Part shown: in pieces, positions 23,203-32,373 of the stretch
Layout: each line of letters starts with the position of its first letter
How positions within the stretch are numbered: the first letter of the stretch is position 1
From: an uncultured bacterium
GTDB taxonomy: Bacteria > Cyanobacteriota > Vampirovibrionia > Gastranaerophilales > Gastranaerophilaceae
Direction: 5' to 3'
DNA: 37,471 nt
NCBI GenBank assembly: GCA_902777605.1
Contig: CACYUI010000024.1
Location: 1-37,471, forward strand
Notes under the pieces: model-generated
Told to the model about the DNA's origin: nothing
The model's database searches: none
What the model saw: only the letters and a program-made list of their open reading frames with translations
Translations under genes and position numbers: made by a program

Positions 23203-24282
23203 ATGAAAATCAAGAGATTAGGGCTTAAAAATTACAGAAATTGTGCTGATATAAAGTTGGAATTTCCTACTAAAAAAACACTCATTATAGGAAAAAATGC
23301 GCAGGGTAAAACCAATATTTTAGAGAGCATTTATTTTCTATCTGACTTAAAAAGTCCAAGAACTTCCGTAATTTCTGATTTAATAAAATTTAAGGAGCCG
23401 CAATTTGAAATAAGTGCTGAAGTTTTAAAAAATGACACAGACATTGAACTTGATTATACTTACACTGCTGAAAAGAAAAGGGAGTTGAAAATTAACAAAG
23501 TTAAATCTACTCCAAAGGATTTCAAGTTGGTAGTTAAGACAGTACTATTTTCAACAAAAGATTTAATGCTCTTAAGAGGCGCTCCGGAAGATAGGCGCAA
23601 TTGGTTAGATAGGGCTATTTCACAGATTTATCCCGCTTATGATGAAAGATTATCAAAGTATGACAAGATAAGAATTCAAAAAAATAATCTTTTGAAGAAT
23701 GAAATTATTGACGAAGCTCTTTTAGACATTTACAACGAACAGTTAGCTATAACAGGAGCTAACATAATATATTTGAGAAAAAAATTCTTAAAAGAAATTG
23801 AAAAAATTGCAGCTCAAAAGCACAAGCTTATAAGTGAGTTAGAAGAATTTACGCTCAACTACACCTGTCCGAAAGATGAAGTGGAAGAGATTTCTGACTA
23901 CTTGAAACAAGAGCTTATAGAAAGAAGAAAAGAAGAATTCGGAAGGCGGCAGGCATGTGTCGGACCGCACAGAGATGATATAGAATTTATGATAAACGGT
24001 TTGGATGCCACAAAATTTGCATCTCAAGGGCAGCAAAGAACTCTTGTTCTATCACTAAAACTTTCTGAACTTGAGATAATTAAAGAAAAAACAGGATTTT
24101 ATCCGATTTTGCTGTTAGATGATGTTCTTGCGGAGCTTGATGACAGAAGGCAAAATTATCTTTTAAAATCAATTGATGACAATACTCAAACCATAATAAC
24201 TTCTGTCGATACTCTATTATTTGAGCAAGAATTTTTAAAAGATGTTACAATCTATAAAGTAGATGGCGGTAAGATAGAATAG
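23203..24282 (+). CDS. recF: DNA replication and repair protein RecF
   Basis: A 359-residue ABC-type ATPase of the SMC/Rad50-like RecF family. With RecO and RecR it loads RecA onto gapped DNA. Walker A GKNAQGKT is at 30-37, the signature-type segment KFASQGQQRTLVLSLKLSE is near 266-284, and Walker B with D-loop LLLDDVLAELDDRR is near 303-316. A helical arm lies between. Length is normal. It is placed away from dnaA-dnaN-gyrB in this window. The start has no Shine-Dalgarno sequence, and a consensus -10 lies 6 nt before it, so it is probably leaderless. galE starts 8 nt after its stop. Confidence 0.95.
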   Translation: MKIKRLGLKNYRNCADIKLEFPTKKTLIIGKNAQGKTNILESIYFLSDLKSPRTSVISDLIKFKEPQFEISAEVLKNDTDIELDYTYTAEKKRELKINKVKSTPKDFKLVVKTVLFSTKDLMLLRGAPEDRRNWLDRAISQIYPAYDERLSKYDKIRIQKNNLLKNEIIDEALLDIYNEQLAITGANIIYLRKKFLKEIEKIAAQKHKLISELEEFTLNYTCPKDEVEEISDYLKQELIERRKEEFGRRQACVGPHRDDIEFMINGLDATKFASQGQQRTLVLSLKLSELEIIKEKTGFYPILLLDDVLAELDDRRQNYLLKSIDDNTQTIITSVDTLLFEQEFLKDVTIYKVDGGKIE

Positions 24283-24290
24283 GGGGATAT

Positions 24291-25277
24291 ATGATTTTAG
24301 TTACAGGCGGTGCAGGTTATATTGGAAGTCATTTGGTGATGGCTCTTTTAGAACAAGGAAAAGATGTTATCGTTTTTGACAGTCTTGAATTGGGGCATAT
24401 GGAAACTATTGAAACGCTGAAAAAATATGGAAATCTTAAATTTATAAAAGGAAATTTAAAAAACCTCGATGACATTCGAGGAGTATTCATGTCAAATAAA
24501 AATATAGAATCAGTTGTTCACTTCGCTGCTTATTCTCAAGTTGGGGAAAGCGTTAAAAATCCACAAAAATATTATTACAACAATGTTTACGGAACGCTTA
24601 ATCTCCTAAATGCTATGTTAGAATTTGGAGTCAAAAAAATTGTATTCTCTTCAACCGCCGCAACATACGGAGAACCTGTATACACTCCAATAGATGAAAA
24701 ACACCCACAAAGACCTATAAATCCCTACGGAAACTCTAAACTTATGGTTGAAAAAATTATGGATGATTATGACAAAGCCTACGGACTAAAATCCGTTCGC
24801 CTTCGCTATTTTAATGTTGCAGGTGCTGACTCTGAAGCCAGAATAGGTGAATGGCATGAACCTGAAACACATCTTATACCAAATGTTTTGAAAGCTACTG
24901 CCGACAAGACTTTTAAAATGTTCGGAACAGATTACGACACTGTTGACGGAACATGTGTGAGAGATTATATAAATGTTGAAGACCTTGCTAAAGCTCACAT
25001 AAAAGCGCTTGAATATCTAAATAACGGTGGAGAAACAAATTACTTTAACTTAGGGACAAAAAACGGTAACAGTGTAAAAGAAGTCTTTGCCGTTTGCGAA
25101 AAAGTAAAAGGGCAAAAAATTCCGCTCGAAATCTGTCCCAGACGAGAAGGTGACCCTGCTACACTTGTTGCTGATAACTCTAAAGCAAAAAATTTGCTTA
25201 ACTGGACTCCTATTAATAGTATAGAATACAGTATACAAACTGCTTATCAATGGGAAAAAGCTCTTAGCAAGGAGTAG
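24291..25277 (+). CDS. galE: UDP-glucose 4-epimerase
   Basis: A 328-residue extended short-chain dehydrogenase. It interconverts UDP-glucose and UDP-galactose (possibly the N-acetyl forms) using bound NAD. The Rossmann motif is GGAGYIGS (6-13), the catalytic Ser/Thr lie in SST (120-122), and Tyr146-x3-Lys150 lies in NPYGNSK. The sequence is near full length. Products feed LPS and surface glycans, fitting the lipid A genes nearby. GGGGGAT precedes the ATG. It lies between recF and a small unknown gene with gaps of 8 and 1 nt, so it is probably co-transcribed. Confidence 0.95.
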   Translation: MILVTGGAGYIGSHLVMALLEQGKDVIVFDSLELGHMETIETLKKYGNLKFIKGNLKNLDDIRGVFMSNKNIESVVHFAAYSQVGESVKNPQKYYYNNVYGTLNLLNAMLEFGVKKIVFSSTAATYGEPVYTPIDEKHPQRPINPYGNSKLMVEKIMDDYDKAYGLKSVRLRYFNVAGADSEARIGEWHEPETHLIPNVLKATADKTFKMFGTDYDTVDGTCVRDYINVEDLAKAHIKALEYLNNGGETNYFNLGTKNGNSVKEVFAVCEKVKGQKIPLEICPRREGDPATLVADNSKAKNLLNWTPINSIEYSIQTAYQWEKALSKE

Positions 25278-25278
25278 T

Positions 25279-25617
25279 ATGCATATCACAAAAATCAATA
25301 ACACGCCTTTTAACAGAGGCATTATTCGTTTAGCAAACATTAAATCAGAAAGTCTATCAACTTATGATGCAATTAATAAGTTTGCTGATGATAAAGGTGT
25401 CAACATTTTTATTGCAAAAAATAGGCAATTAGAGAATTTACCTTATCAAAATTTATATACCGTAATTGCAAAAAAAATAACAGAATCAGAATCAAGCAGA
25501 GGAACATCTTTTGCATCAATGAACAAAAAAGTTTGTAAGGAAGAAGTTTCAGTAAAAATATATAATGCTGTTATTAATGCGGTTGAAATGCTTGAAAAGA
25601 ATCTAGCAAAGGTTTAA
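25279..25617 (+). CDS. Small protein of unknown function
   Basis: A 112-residue, mostly polar protein beginning MHITKINNTPFNRGIIRL. It has no signal peptide, membrane segment or recognised motif. The C-terminus is helical (YNAVINAVEMLEKNLAKV). Its start is one base after the galE stop, and AAGGAG in the galE 3' end serves as its ribosome binding site, so it is translationally coupled to galE. It ends the recF-galE operon, with a terminator about 45 nt later. Short N-termini of the NNTPFNRG kind recur in Melainabacteria proteins as far as I recall, but the function is unknown. Confidence 0.65.
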   Translation: MHITKINNTPFNRGIIRLANIKSESLSTYDAINKFADDKGVNIFIAKNRQLENLPYQNLYTVIAKKITESESSRGTSFASMNKKVCKEEVSVKIYNAVINAVEMLEKNLAKV

Positions 25618-25663
25618 GTTATTTGTGGCTTAAAATGCCTATAAAATATAATTATTAAAAACA

Positions 25664-25697
25664 GGTGCATTTATTATATGCACCCGTTTTTTGTTTT
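25664..25697 (+). terminator. Rho-independent terminator of the recF-galE operon
   Basis: GGTGCAT (25664-25670) and ATGCACC (25678-25684) around TTATTAT, then CGTTTTTTGTTTTG. The stem uses the same GGTGCAT sequence as the pckA terminator. Confidence 0.9.
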
Positions 25698-25741
25698 GTA
25701 ATAAAACTTTTTATATATTATTTACCCCTATTTACCACTTT

Positions 25742-27283
25742 TTACCCTTCTTGTTTTTTGAGTGTCGGGAATGCTATTACATCCCTGATTGTAGGAGAGT
25801 TTGTCAGAAGCATTACCAAACGGTCAATACCCATACCCATTCCGCCTGTCGGTGCAAGACCATATTCAAGAGCATTAATATAGTCTTCATCAATAGACAT
25901 TGCTTCTTCATCACCATTTGCCTTAGCCAGTGCTTGGGCTTCAAAGCGGTGTCTTTGGTCAATCGGATCTGTTAATTCTGAAAATGCATTCGCAATTTCC
26001 CATCCGTTAACTCTGGTTTCAAATCTTTCAGTTAGTCTTTCATTATCTCTATGAACTTTTGCTAGCGGAGAAATTTCACGAGGGTAATCAATAATATGAA
26101 CCGGCTGAATTAATGTAGGTTCGACTTTTTCTTCAAATACTGCTTCTATTATTTGTCCCCAGTTCATTTGTTCGTCAACTTCAACATGCATTTCTTTAGC
26201 TTTGTCATAAGCTTCTTTTGCACTGAAAAATTCACCAAAATCAACACCTGTCATTTCTTGAATAGCGCCAATCATTGTCTTTCTGTCCCATGGAGGTGTT
26301 AGGTCGATTTCATTATCACCGTATTGAATTTTTGTTGTGCCCAAAACTTCTTGCGCTACATATGCTACAAGATTTTCTGTAAGTGACATCATTTCATTAT
26401 AATCTACATAAGATTGATAAAGCTCAATCATTGTAAATTCAGGGTTATGGCGAGTATCAATACCCTCGTTTCTAAAACATCTTGACAGTTCAAATATCTT
26501 GTCGTTCAATCCGCCAACCATAAGTCTTTTTAAGTGAAGCTCAGGAGCAATTCTGAGAGTCAAATCCATATCCAAAGCATTATGATGTGTTATAAACGGA
26601 CGAGCGTTTGCTCCTGATGCTTGAGTATGGAGCATTGGAGTTTCTACTTCGATAAATCCTTTGTTAAATAAATACTCACGAACTTTTTGTATGATTAAAC
26701 TTCTTTTTCTTAAAGTATCACGAGTTGATTCGTTTACTATTAAATCCAAATATCTTTGACGGTACTTTGTTTCAGTATCAGACATTGTGTGATGGCTTTT
26801 TATCTGCTCTAATTTTTCTTCACTAATTTGTTTATTAGGAAGCGGAAGAAGAGATTTTGAAAGCATTGTAAATGTTGTTGCTTTAACAGATAATTCCCCT
26901 CTCGGAGTTCTTCTTATTGTACCTTTAAATCCTAAAATATCACCAATATCAACAAGTTTTAGAGTTTTAACCATATCAGGATCCATATTTTCTTTGTGTG
27001 AAAATATTTGAATTTTTCCCGTTGTATCCATAAGATCAATGAACATTCCGGTATTTCTGATTGCCATTACTCTTCCTGCAACAGCATACTCATCATTTGT
27101 TTCTTCACCTGCCGGCAAATCTTTATATTTTTCTTGCAAATCTGCAGCATTTGCAGATCTTTCAAATACATACGGATAGGGATTAATCCCTTTGTCTGCA
27201 AGTTCTGCAAGCTTTTGAATTCTTGTTTGTCTTATAGCTTCCTTTGCGGAATTTTGCGGTTTTGCGTGTTCTGTCGTTGTCAT
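25742..27283 (-). CDS. lysS: Lysyl-tRNA synthetase, class II
   Basis: A 513-residue class II LysRS. It charges tRNA-Lys with lysine through a lysyl-adenylate. The OB-fold anticodon domain (~60-165) includes VAGRVMAIRNTGMFIDL. The catalytic core has motif 1 around FIEVETPMLH (~205-214), motif 2 RCFRNEGIDTRHNPEFTMIE (~263-282) and motif 3 GMGMGIDRLVMLLT (~485-498). Length is normal. AGAGGAT lies about 8 nt before the ATG. It is single-gene, divergent from a small membrane-protein gene, and faces the recF-galE terminator at its 3' end. Confidence 0.97.
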   Translation of the reverse strand: MTTTEHAKPQNSAKEAIRQTRIQKLAELADKGINPYPYVFERSANAADLQEKYKDLPAGEETNDEYAVAGRVMAIRNTGMFIDLMDTTGKIQIFSHKENMDPDMVKTLKLVDIGDILGFKGTIRRTPRGELSVKATTFTMLSKSLLPLPNKQISEEKLEQIKSHHTMSDTETKYRQRYLDLIVNESTRDTLRKRSLIIQKVREYLFNKGFIEVETPMLHTQASGANARPFITHHNALDMDLTLRIAPELHLKRLMVGGLNDKIFELSRCFRNEGIDTRHNPEFTMIELYQSYVDYNEMMSLTENLVAYVAQEVLGTTKIQYGDNEIDLTPPWDRKTMIGAIQEMTGVDFGEFFSAKEAYDKAKEMHVEVDEQMNWGQIIEAVFEEKVEPTLIQPVHIIDYPREISPLAKVHRDNERLTERFETRVNGWEIANAFSELTDPIDQRHRFEAQALAKANGDEEAMSIDEDYINALEYGLAPTGGMGMGIDRLVMLLTNSPTIRDVIAFPTLKKQEG

Positions 27284-27344
27284 ATTTATATCCTCTTTAT
27301 CAGACTAGTTCTATAACAATATATTATCATAAACATATTTGTGT

Positions 27345-27356
27345 TAGAATAATGTT
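27345..27356 (+). promoter_or_regulatory. Leaderless extended -10 promoter
   Basis: TAGAAT (27345-27350) preceded by TG at 27342-27343 (extended -10), followed by exactly 6 nt and ATG 27357. No Shine-Dalgarno sequence. Confidence 0.55.
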
Positions 27357-27644
27357 ATGAAAAAAATAACATTTGGTGCTTTGCCGGTGAGAACTATACC
27401 AACAAAGATACGACCATCAGTTACACAACTAAGCCGATCTGAAAAATTAAAAAGAACTATAAAAAAAGGGATGACAATTGACAAGTTACCGGAAACGGGC
27501 TTTATTGTCGGCATGATGCTGCCAATACCTTTTACGAGTGTTATACTCCCTTCTATTGGTATAGCTATTAAATATTCTTATAAATCATTCAAATGGCTTA
27601 AAAGCAAGCAGGTTAAACAGAATAGACTTGATAAAATAGTTTAA
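27357..27644 (+). CDS. Small putative membrane protein
   Basis: A 95-residue basic protein. Residues 1-45 are Lys/Arg/Thr-rich, one or two hydrophobic segments lie at ~48-72 (GFIVGMMLPIPFTSVILPSIGIAI), and a basic tail follows (SFKWLKSKQVKQNRLDKIV). The hydrophobic stretch could form a short hairpin or a single span. I recognise no family. The MKKITFGALPVR start is plausible and the -10 box predicts a leaderless mRNA. It diverges from lysS and is followed by a LuxR-type gene 73 nt on, which has its own -10. Confidence 0.55.
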   Translation: MKKITFGALPVRTIPTKIRPSVTQLSRSEKLKRTIKKGMTIDKLPETGFIVGMMLPIPFTSVILPSIGIAIKYSYKSFKWLKSKQVKQNRLDKIV

Positions 27645-27705
27645 ATTTTTATATTTAATCTATATATTTTGGAAAATATATTAATATATTTTAATAATAA
27701 TATAT

Positions 27706-27717
27706 TATTATTAAGAT
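27706..27717 (+). promoter_or_regulatory. Possible leaderless -10 of the LuxR-type gene
   Basis: TATTAT (27706-27711), then 6 nt, then ATG 27718, with no Shine-Dalgarno sequence. The region is extremely AT-rich (27645-27717), so a chance match is more likely than at the other sites. Confidence 0.35.
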
Positions 27718-27921
27718 ATGAAGCCGTATTTGACAAGACGAGAGTTAGAGATTATTAAGCTGATTGCAATTGGATATAATAATAAACAAATTGCGGATAA
27801 GCTTTGTGTATCTTTGCACACTGTTAAGTTTCATATGGAAAATATCTTTAGGAAATTTAACTGTCATACTAGGTTAGAAGCAGTGATTGCTTCAGTGCGA
27901 AATAACTTGATTTCTTTATAG
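27718..27921 (+). CDS. Stand-alone LuxR/NarL-type HTH protein
   Basis: A 67-residue protein made up of a GerE/LuxR DNA-binding domain only. LTRRELEIIKLIAIGYNNKQIADKLCVSLHTVKFHMENIFRKF (4-46) has the typical scaffold, recognition helix (LHTVKFHMENIF) and dimer helix. There is no receiver, PAS or autoinducer domain. It resembles small GerE-like regulators. It may bind DNA constitutively, act by its own level, or antagonise a larger LuxR protein; all are inference. It ends one base before the convergent LOG-family gene. Confidence 0.8.
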   Translation: MKPYLTRRELEIIKLIAIGYNNKQIADKLCVSLHTVKFHMENIFRKFNCHTRLEAVIASVRNNLISL

Positions 27922-27922
27922 T

Positions 27923-28498
27923 TCAAAATTTTCCGGCATAATGTAAGTTTTCGATTTTATAGTTTACAAGATAGTTTAACGCTTCTTTTGGAGTATTTGC
28001 AACATAATACAGTTCTTTTGTTTCATCTTTTGCAAAACCATTATTTATTATTGAATCAAAAAATTTTGTTAAATTATCGTAAAATCCTAAGGTATTTAAA
28101 AATATAATAGGCTTTTTATTATATCCGAGCTGCTTTTGAACAATCATCTCCGAAATTTCTTCTAATGTTCCAAATCCGCCTGCAAGTGCTATGACTGCAT
28201 CAGATAATTCATCCATCTTTGCTTTTCTCTCTCGCATACCTGTAGTTAGTATAAATTCTGCGCAGTCTTCCGGATTGCCGCACCCAAAATCGTACAATCT
28301 TTGAGGCATTACGCCAATAATATTGCCTCCATACTCTTTGACTTTTGAAGCGCAAGCATACATCATGCCTAATCTGCTGCCGCCATATACTATATTTAAG
28401 CCATTTTCCCCCAAAAGCTTCCCTAACTCTGCAGCATCTGCATAAAAACTGTGTTCAAGATTATTAGAAGATGAGGCAAAAACACAGATGTTTTTCAT
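27923..28498 (-). CDS. LOG-family (TIGR00730) Rossmann protein
   Basis: A 191-residue LOG-like protein. Family enzymes are nucleotide 5'-monophosphate phosphoribohydrolases that release bases such as cytokinins or adenine. The nucleotide loop GGSRLGMMYACA (~40-51) and the signature AGGFGTLEEISE (~105-116) are visible. The usual first Pro of PGGxGTxxE is Ala here, while the catalytic Glu and the Thr are kept. Hydrolase activity is therefore likely but not certain. Its ATG overlaps the prepilin stop (TAATG), and GGAGGA lies upstream, so the two are translationally coupled. Confidence 0.85.
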   Translation of the reverse strand: MKNICVFASSSNNLEHSFYADAAELGKLLGENGLNIVYGGSRLGMMYACASKVKEYGGNIIGVMPQRLYDFGCGNPEDCAEFILTTGMRERKAKMDELSDAVIALAGGFGTLEEISEMIVQKQLGYNKKPIIFLNTLGFYDNLTKFFDSIINNGFAKDETKELYYVANTPKEALNYLVNYKIENLHYAGKF

Positions 28499-29076
28499 TA
28501 ATTAATATTTCCTCCGATTAAATAATAATTTGAGCAGCATAATCCTGTTCCTGATTTTGTGCATTCTTGTTTTTGTACTGATATCGGATCATTTTTACAA
28601 AAAGGCTCAAATCTGTCTGAGTATATATTAAAACCAAAAACATCTTTTCCCCATACATTTGGACCTACCGAACCATTCACATCATACATTAACATCCCCA
28701 TGCTGCTATCTGTATTATTGCTAAATAATTTATATGCCACAACAGAATTTTCACGAGTTTGGTAATAATCATTAAATCTATACGCACTGGTTGGATAAGT
28801 TCCGTTCATAAATGTTATTTTATAAGGAGTTATAGGTTCTTTTATTTCGCTTTTCATGGCAGTACTGAAAGTTTTTTCAAAATTATAATCATCATTGCCT
28901 TTTTGCATGTTAATTGAATACATAATATTTGCAAATTCAGTCTGAATATTGCGCCAGCGTGATGTATTCTTTGCTTGCAATGAATCGTCTAATGACAAAG
29001 GCGCCACTAAAAATGCGACTATTAAAAATATTACAAATAATATTGAAACTTCTACAATTGTAAATGCTTTTTTCAT
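28498..29076 (-). CDS. Type IV prepilin-like protein
   Basis: A 192-residue pilin-like protein. The short leader MKKA is followed by FTIVEVSILFVIFLIVAFLVAPL, a class III signal: cleavage after Ala4, Phe +1, Glu +5, then a hydrophobic helix. The C-terminal domain is Tyr/Asn-rich with four Cys (near 162, 174, 181 and 182) that may form disulfides. It would be processed by a PilD-type peptidase and act as a minor pilin or pseudopilin; no assembly genes are nearby. ATG 29076 is chosen because the leader starts there; the frame is open further upstream. It lies 25 nt after the PHP gene. Confidence 0.82.
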   Translation of the reverse strand: MKKAFTIVEVSILFVIFLIVAFLVAPLSLDDSLQAKNTSRWRNIQTEFANIMYSINMQKGNDDYNFEKTFSTAMKSEIKEPITPYKITFMNGTYPTSAYRFNDYYQTRENSVVAYKLFSNNTDSSMGMLMYDVNGSVGPNVWGKDVFGFNIYSDRFEPFCKNDPISVQKQECTKSGTGLCCSNYYLIGGNIN

Positions 29077-29101
29077 TTTTTCTCTCACTCTTTTAAAATT
29101 G

Positions 29102-29953
29102 CTATCCTGCCATGTCAATGTTTTGTTTTTCTTTTATCAAACCTTCATAAATCCATTCAGGTATAAAGTTTTTTCCTAAAATAATTTGACCGTTCATTAT
29201 GTTAGGAGCATGAAAATCTGAACCGCCTGTTACGATAAGTCCCAAATTTTCTGCCATTGAAGAAAAATACTCTACAATTGCAGGCGAATGTTTTCTATGA
29301 TATGCCTCGATTCCCCTTAAACCGCAATTCATCAATTCTTTTATTAATTTTTCTGCTATATCAATATCATATGGGTGCGCTATAACAGGTATTCCGCCTG
29401 AGTCGTATATTACTTCTACAGCATCAAATGGTGACACAGTTTTACGCTCTATATACACAGGTGAATCTCTGTGTATATATTTGCTATAAGCTTCCATTAC
29501 ATTACTTGTACCGCCAGCGTTTGTTATGGCTTTTGCAATATGAGGACGCCCGATACTGCCGCCTTCGGCTACCATTTCTTTTACATCTTCAAATGCAATT
29601 TTTATACCTTCTTTTTTGGCAAGCAATCTCAATATTTCTTTTGTTTGTTTAATACGAGCCTGCTGCTGAGTTTTTAACAAAGTTTTAAAATCAGGTTTTG
29701 TTACATCAGGAAAATATCCTAAAATATGAACTTCGTACTCTTTATATAGCGTATTAACTTCAATCCCAGGGATTAGTTTTAAATCAATATTTTTAGATTC
29801 TATATACTCTTTTGCTACCTGATATGATAAGACATTATCATGGTCTGTTAATGCAATAACCTGCAAGCCTGCTTCTGAAGCCAAGTCTACGATTTTTTCC
29901 GGAGAAAAAACTCCATCCGAGTAATAGGTATGTATATGATAATCACCTTTCAT
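29102..29953 (-). CDS. PHP-domain phosphoesterase, TrpH/RNase AM-like
   Basis: A 283-residue PHP protein. Metal ligands are visible: DYHIHTYYSDG (4-14), ALTDHDN (~36-42), GIEVNT (~65-70), RPHIAKA (~131-137), IAHPYD (~190-195) and GGSDFHAPN (~250-258). TrpH/YciV-type enzymes hydrolyse 3',5'-nucleoside bisphosphates and trim RNA 5' ends (RNase AM). That role fits its position beside rny and ymdB, but is inferred. The start at 29953 is fixed by a near-perfect AAGGAGGTG 6-7 nt upstream; a frame to 29983 exists but the domain begins here. It lies 26 nt after ymdB, in the same direction. Confidence 0.88.
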   Translation of the reverse strand: MKGDYHIHTYYSDGVFSPEKIVDLASEAGLQVIALTDHDNVLSYQVAKEYIESKNIDLKLIPGIEVNTLYKEYEVHILGYFPDVTKPDFKTLLKTQQQARIKQTKEILRLLAKKEGIKIAFEDVKEMVAEGGSIGRPHIAKAITNAGGTSNVMEAYSKYIHRDSPVYIERKTVSPFDAVEVIYDSGGIPVIAHPYDIDIAEKLIKELMNCGLRGIEAYHRKHSPAIVEYFSSMAENLGLIVTGGSDFHAPNIMNGQIILGKNFIPEWIYEGLIKEKQNIDMAG

Positions 29954-29979
29954 AACACACCTCCTTGGGTATAATGATA

Positions 29980-30846
29980 TCAATTTGACTCATTTACCGC
30001 ACCTCCTGTTATATTATTATCTACTTTTAAATTAATTCTTGCTATATGTGTTGCGCCTGTTCTATCAATAAGAACTTCAACACCATTAATCTGGGCAATC
30101 GGTGACTCTGAAATTTCATATCGCTCAGGAAGACTTGTAGAAAGTCTTTTCATTGAAGTTTCAAATTCCATACCGATTACACTGTCTACTGCTCCGCAGA
30201 ATCCCGCATCTGTAATATATGCCATTCCTTCATATATTTGCTCGTCTGCTGTTTGAACATGTGTATGTGTTCCAAAAAATCCTTTTACGAGAGCATTTTC
30301 TTCCGTATTATATTTGTGTGCCAAATACTTTGAAAAACATATTTTTTCCGCAGTCGCTTCTGCATGAAAATCTATTATTATATGTTGCACACCTTCTTCT
30401 TTTAATTTATCAATTTCTTCTATCACTACCTGCCATGGCGAATCTATTGGAGGCATAAAAACTCTTCCCAATACATTTATGACCGCAAGTTTTTGTCCTT
30501 GTATTTCAAAAACTCTTGAACCGGCACCTCTTGTTCCATTCGGGTAATTTATCGGTCTTACAAGGTTTTGCGCCTCATCAATATACTCATATATATCTTT
30601 TTTGTCCCAAATATGATTTCCTGATGTAAAACAATCAATACCGCTTTCTGACAAATCAATATAATTTTTCTTTGTTAAGCCGAAACCGTGTGAAGCATTT
30701 TCTATATTAGCTATAATGAAGGGAGAAGTTGTATTATTTTTCTCAGCTTCATTTTTGAGTGAACTCAAATACGATTTAACGGCAGTGCGTCCTTGCCTGC
30801 CGGTTATATCGCCCAAAAATACTATTTTTATTGAATCATTATTCAT
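29980..30846 (-). CDS. ymdB: YmdB-family metallophosphoesterase
   Basis: A 288-residue dinuclear metallophosphoesterase (TIGR00282). In Bacillus YmdB is a 2',3'-cyclic nucleotide phosphodiesterase affecting biofilm and motility. Motifs: FLGDITGRQGR (~10-20), NIENASHGFG (~47-56), SGNHIWDKK (~75-83), DFHAEATAEK (~160-169) and GTHTHVQTAD (~193-202). Length is normal. It starts 6 nt after the rny stop, has no good Shine-Dalgarno sequence, and is probably coupled to rny. The rny-ymdB order is conserved in many Firmicutes. Confidence 0.93.
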   Translation of the reverse strand: MNNDSIKIVFLGDITGRQGRTAVKSYLSSLKNEAEKNNTTSPFIIANIENASHGFGLTKKNYIDLSESGIDCFTSGNHIWDKKDIYEYIDEAQNLVRPINYPNGTRGAGSRVFEIQGQKLAVINVLGRVFMPPIDSPWQVVIEEIDKLKEEGVQHIIIDFHAEATAEKICFSKYLAHKYNTEENALVKGFFGTHTHVQTADEQIYEGMAYITDAGFCGAVDSVIGMEFETSMKRLSTSLPERYEISESPIAQINGVEVLIDRTGATHIARINLKVDNNITGGAVNESN

Positions 30847-30852
30847 TGTATT

Positions 30853-32373
30853 TTATTTTGCTATTTCTGTAGTTCTGAATTCTCTTACGACTGTAACCTT
30901 GATTTGTCCAGGATAATCAAGTTCATCTTCTATTTTCTTTGCTATATCTCTTGCAAGTTTTTGTGATGCCAAGTCGTCAAACATTTCTGATTGAACGATA
31001 ACACGAACTTCACGACCTGCTTGAACTGCAAATGATTGTTTGATGCCTTCATAACTATTAACGATTTCTTCGATTTTTTGAAGTCTTTTGATGTAAATTT
31101 CTAAAGTATCTCTTCTTGCTCCGGGGCGTCCTGCGGAAATAGCATCAGCCAATTTTACAAGAACGGCTTCAATTGTATTTGCTGTAACATCATCGTGGTG
31201 AGCCTCAATAGCGTGGATTACTTCTTGTTTTTCGCCATATCTTGAAGCCAATTCAACACCAAGTTGAATATGTGTACCTTCTTGAGTTTGGTCAACAGCT
31301 TTTCCTATATCGTGCAAAAGTCCTGCTCTTTTTGCCACATAAACATTAGCACCGAGTTCCGCAGCTAACATTCCTGCTATATGGCCAACTTCGAGAGAGT
31401 GTTTCAAAACATTTTGACCATAACTGGTTCTATAATATAGCCTTCCGAGGTTTTTAATAAGCTCTTTATTCAAGCCCATAATGCCCATATCTACTGCAGC
31501 ATTTTCGCCCTCTTTCATTATTTTCTTTTCTACTTCTTCTCTTGATTTTTCTACCGTTTCTTCAATTCTTACAGGGTGAATACGACCGTCTTGAATAAGT
31601 TTTTCCAAAGCCAGTTTTGCGATTTCTCTTCTTACAGGATCAAAAGATGACAGTACAACAGCTTCCGGAGTATCATCAATTATTAAATCAACGCCTGTTA
31701 ATGTTTCAAGTGTTCTGATATTTCTGCCTTCTCTTCCGATAATTCTTCCCTTCATTTCATCGTTAGGAAGTGAAACTACCGAAACTGTAGACTCAACAAC
31801 TTGTTCCATCATGCATCTTTGCATTGTTGTTGTTAAAATTTCTTTTGATTTTTCAAGAGCATCTTCTCTTATCTTTGCTTCGTTTTCTCTTATTAATTGC
31901 ATTTGTTCTTGTGCCAAATCACTTTTTAATTGTTCTAAAAGCATATGTTTAGCTTCTTCGGCAGACATCCCTGCAATTCTTTCCAGCTCAACAGTTTGTT
32001 TTTGAACAATTTCTGCAAGCATATCTTCTTTTTCTATTAGATGCTCTTTCATCTTATCAAGTTCTACTTCTTTATCAGTTACTTCTTGAATTTTTGTTTC
32101 TAAAACATCTTCTCTTTTATTCAATTTACTTTCGATTTGCGCAAACTCTCTTCTGCGTTCTCTTTCGTCTTCGTTTAATTGTTCTCTGTCATTATGCAAA
32201 GCTTCTTTCGCTTTTATGAGAGCTTCTTTTTGCATAATTGTTTCTTTTTCTTGTAAGTCTTTTCTTGCTTGCTCTGTTTGAAGAAGCAAATTTTTGTACT
32301 TAACTCTTTGCACAACAATTACAGCAATCAGTATTACTGATACTATAATTGCAGCTGTCAGCATTCCGTTCAT
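30853..32373 (-). CDS. rny: Ribonuclease Y
   Basis: A 506-residue membrane-anchored endoribonuclease that initiates mRNA decay. It has an N-terminal membrane helix (4-22) and a long coiled coil (~28-185). The KH domain contains [12 protein letters not shown] (209-220). The HD domain has His325, LLHDIGK (352-358, His354-Asp355) and AHHDD further on. Length is normal. It heads the rny-ymdB-PHP-prepilin-LOG gene string, whose gaps are all under about 30 nt. The 5' region 32374-32612 holds a hairpin (CGGGCA 32417-32422 / TGCCCG 32432-32437) that could lie in its leader; otherwise that stretch is AT-rich with no gene. Confidence 0.95.
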   Translation of the reverse strand: MNGMLTAAIIVSVILIAVIVVQRVKYKNLLLQTEQARKDLQEKETIMQKEALIKAKEALHNDREQLNEDERERRREFAQIESKLNKREDVLETKIQEVTDKEVELDKMKEHLIEKEDMLAEIVQKQTVELERIAGMSAEEAKHMLLEQLKSDLAQEQMQLIRENEAKIREDALEKSKEILTTTMQRCMMEQVVESTVSVVSLPNDEMKGRIIGREGRNIRTLETLTGVDLIIDDTPEAVVLSSFDPVRREIAKLALEKLIQDGRIHPVRIEETVEKSREEVEKKIMKEGENAAVDMGIMGLNKELIKNLGRLYYRTSYGQNVLKHSLEVGHIAGMLAAELGANVYVAKRAGLLHDIGKAVDQTQEGTHIQLGVELASRYGEKQEVIHAIEAHHDDVTANTIEAVLVKLADAISAGRPGARRDTLEIYIKRLQKIEEIVNSYEGIKQSFAVQAGREVRVIVQSEMFDDLASQKLARDIAKKIEDELDYPGQIKVTVVREFRTTEIAK

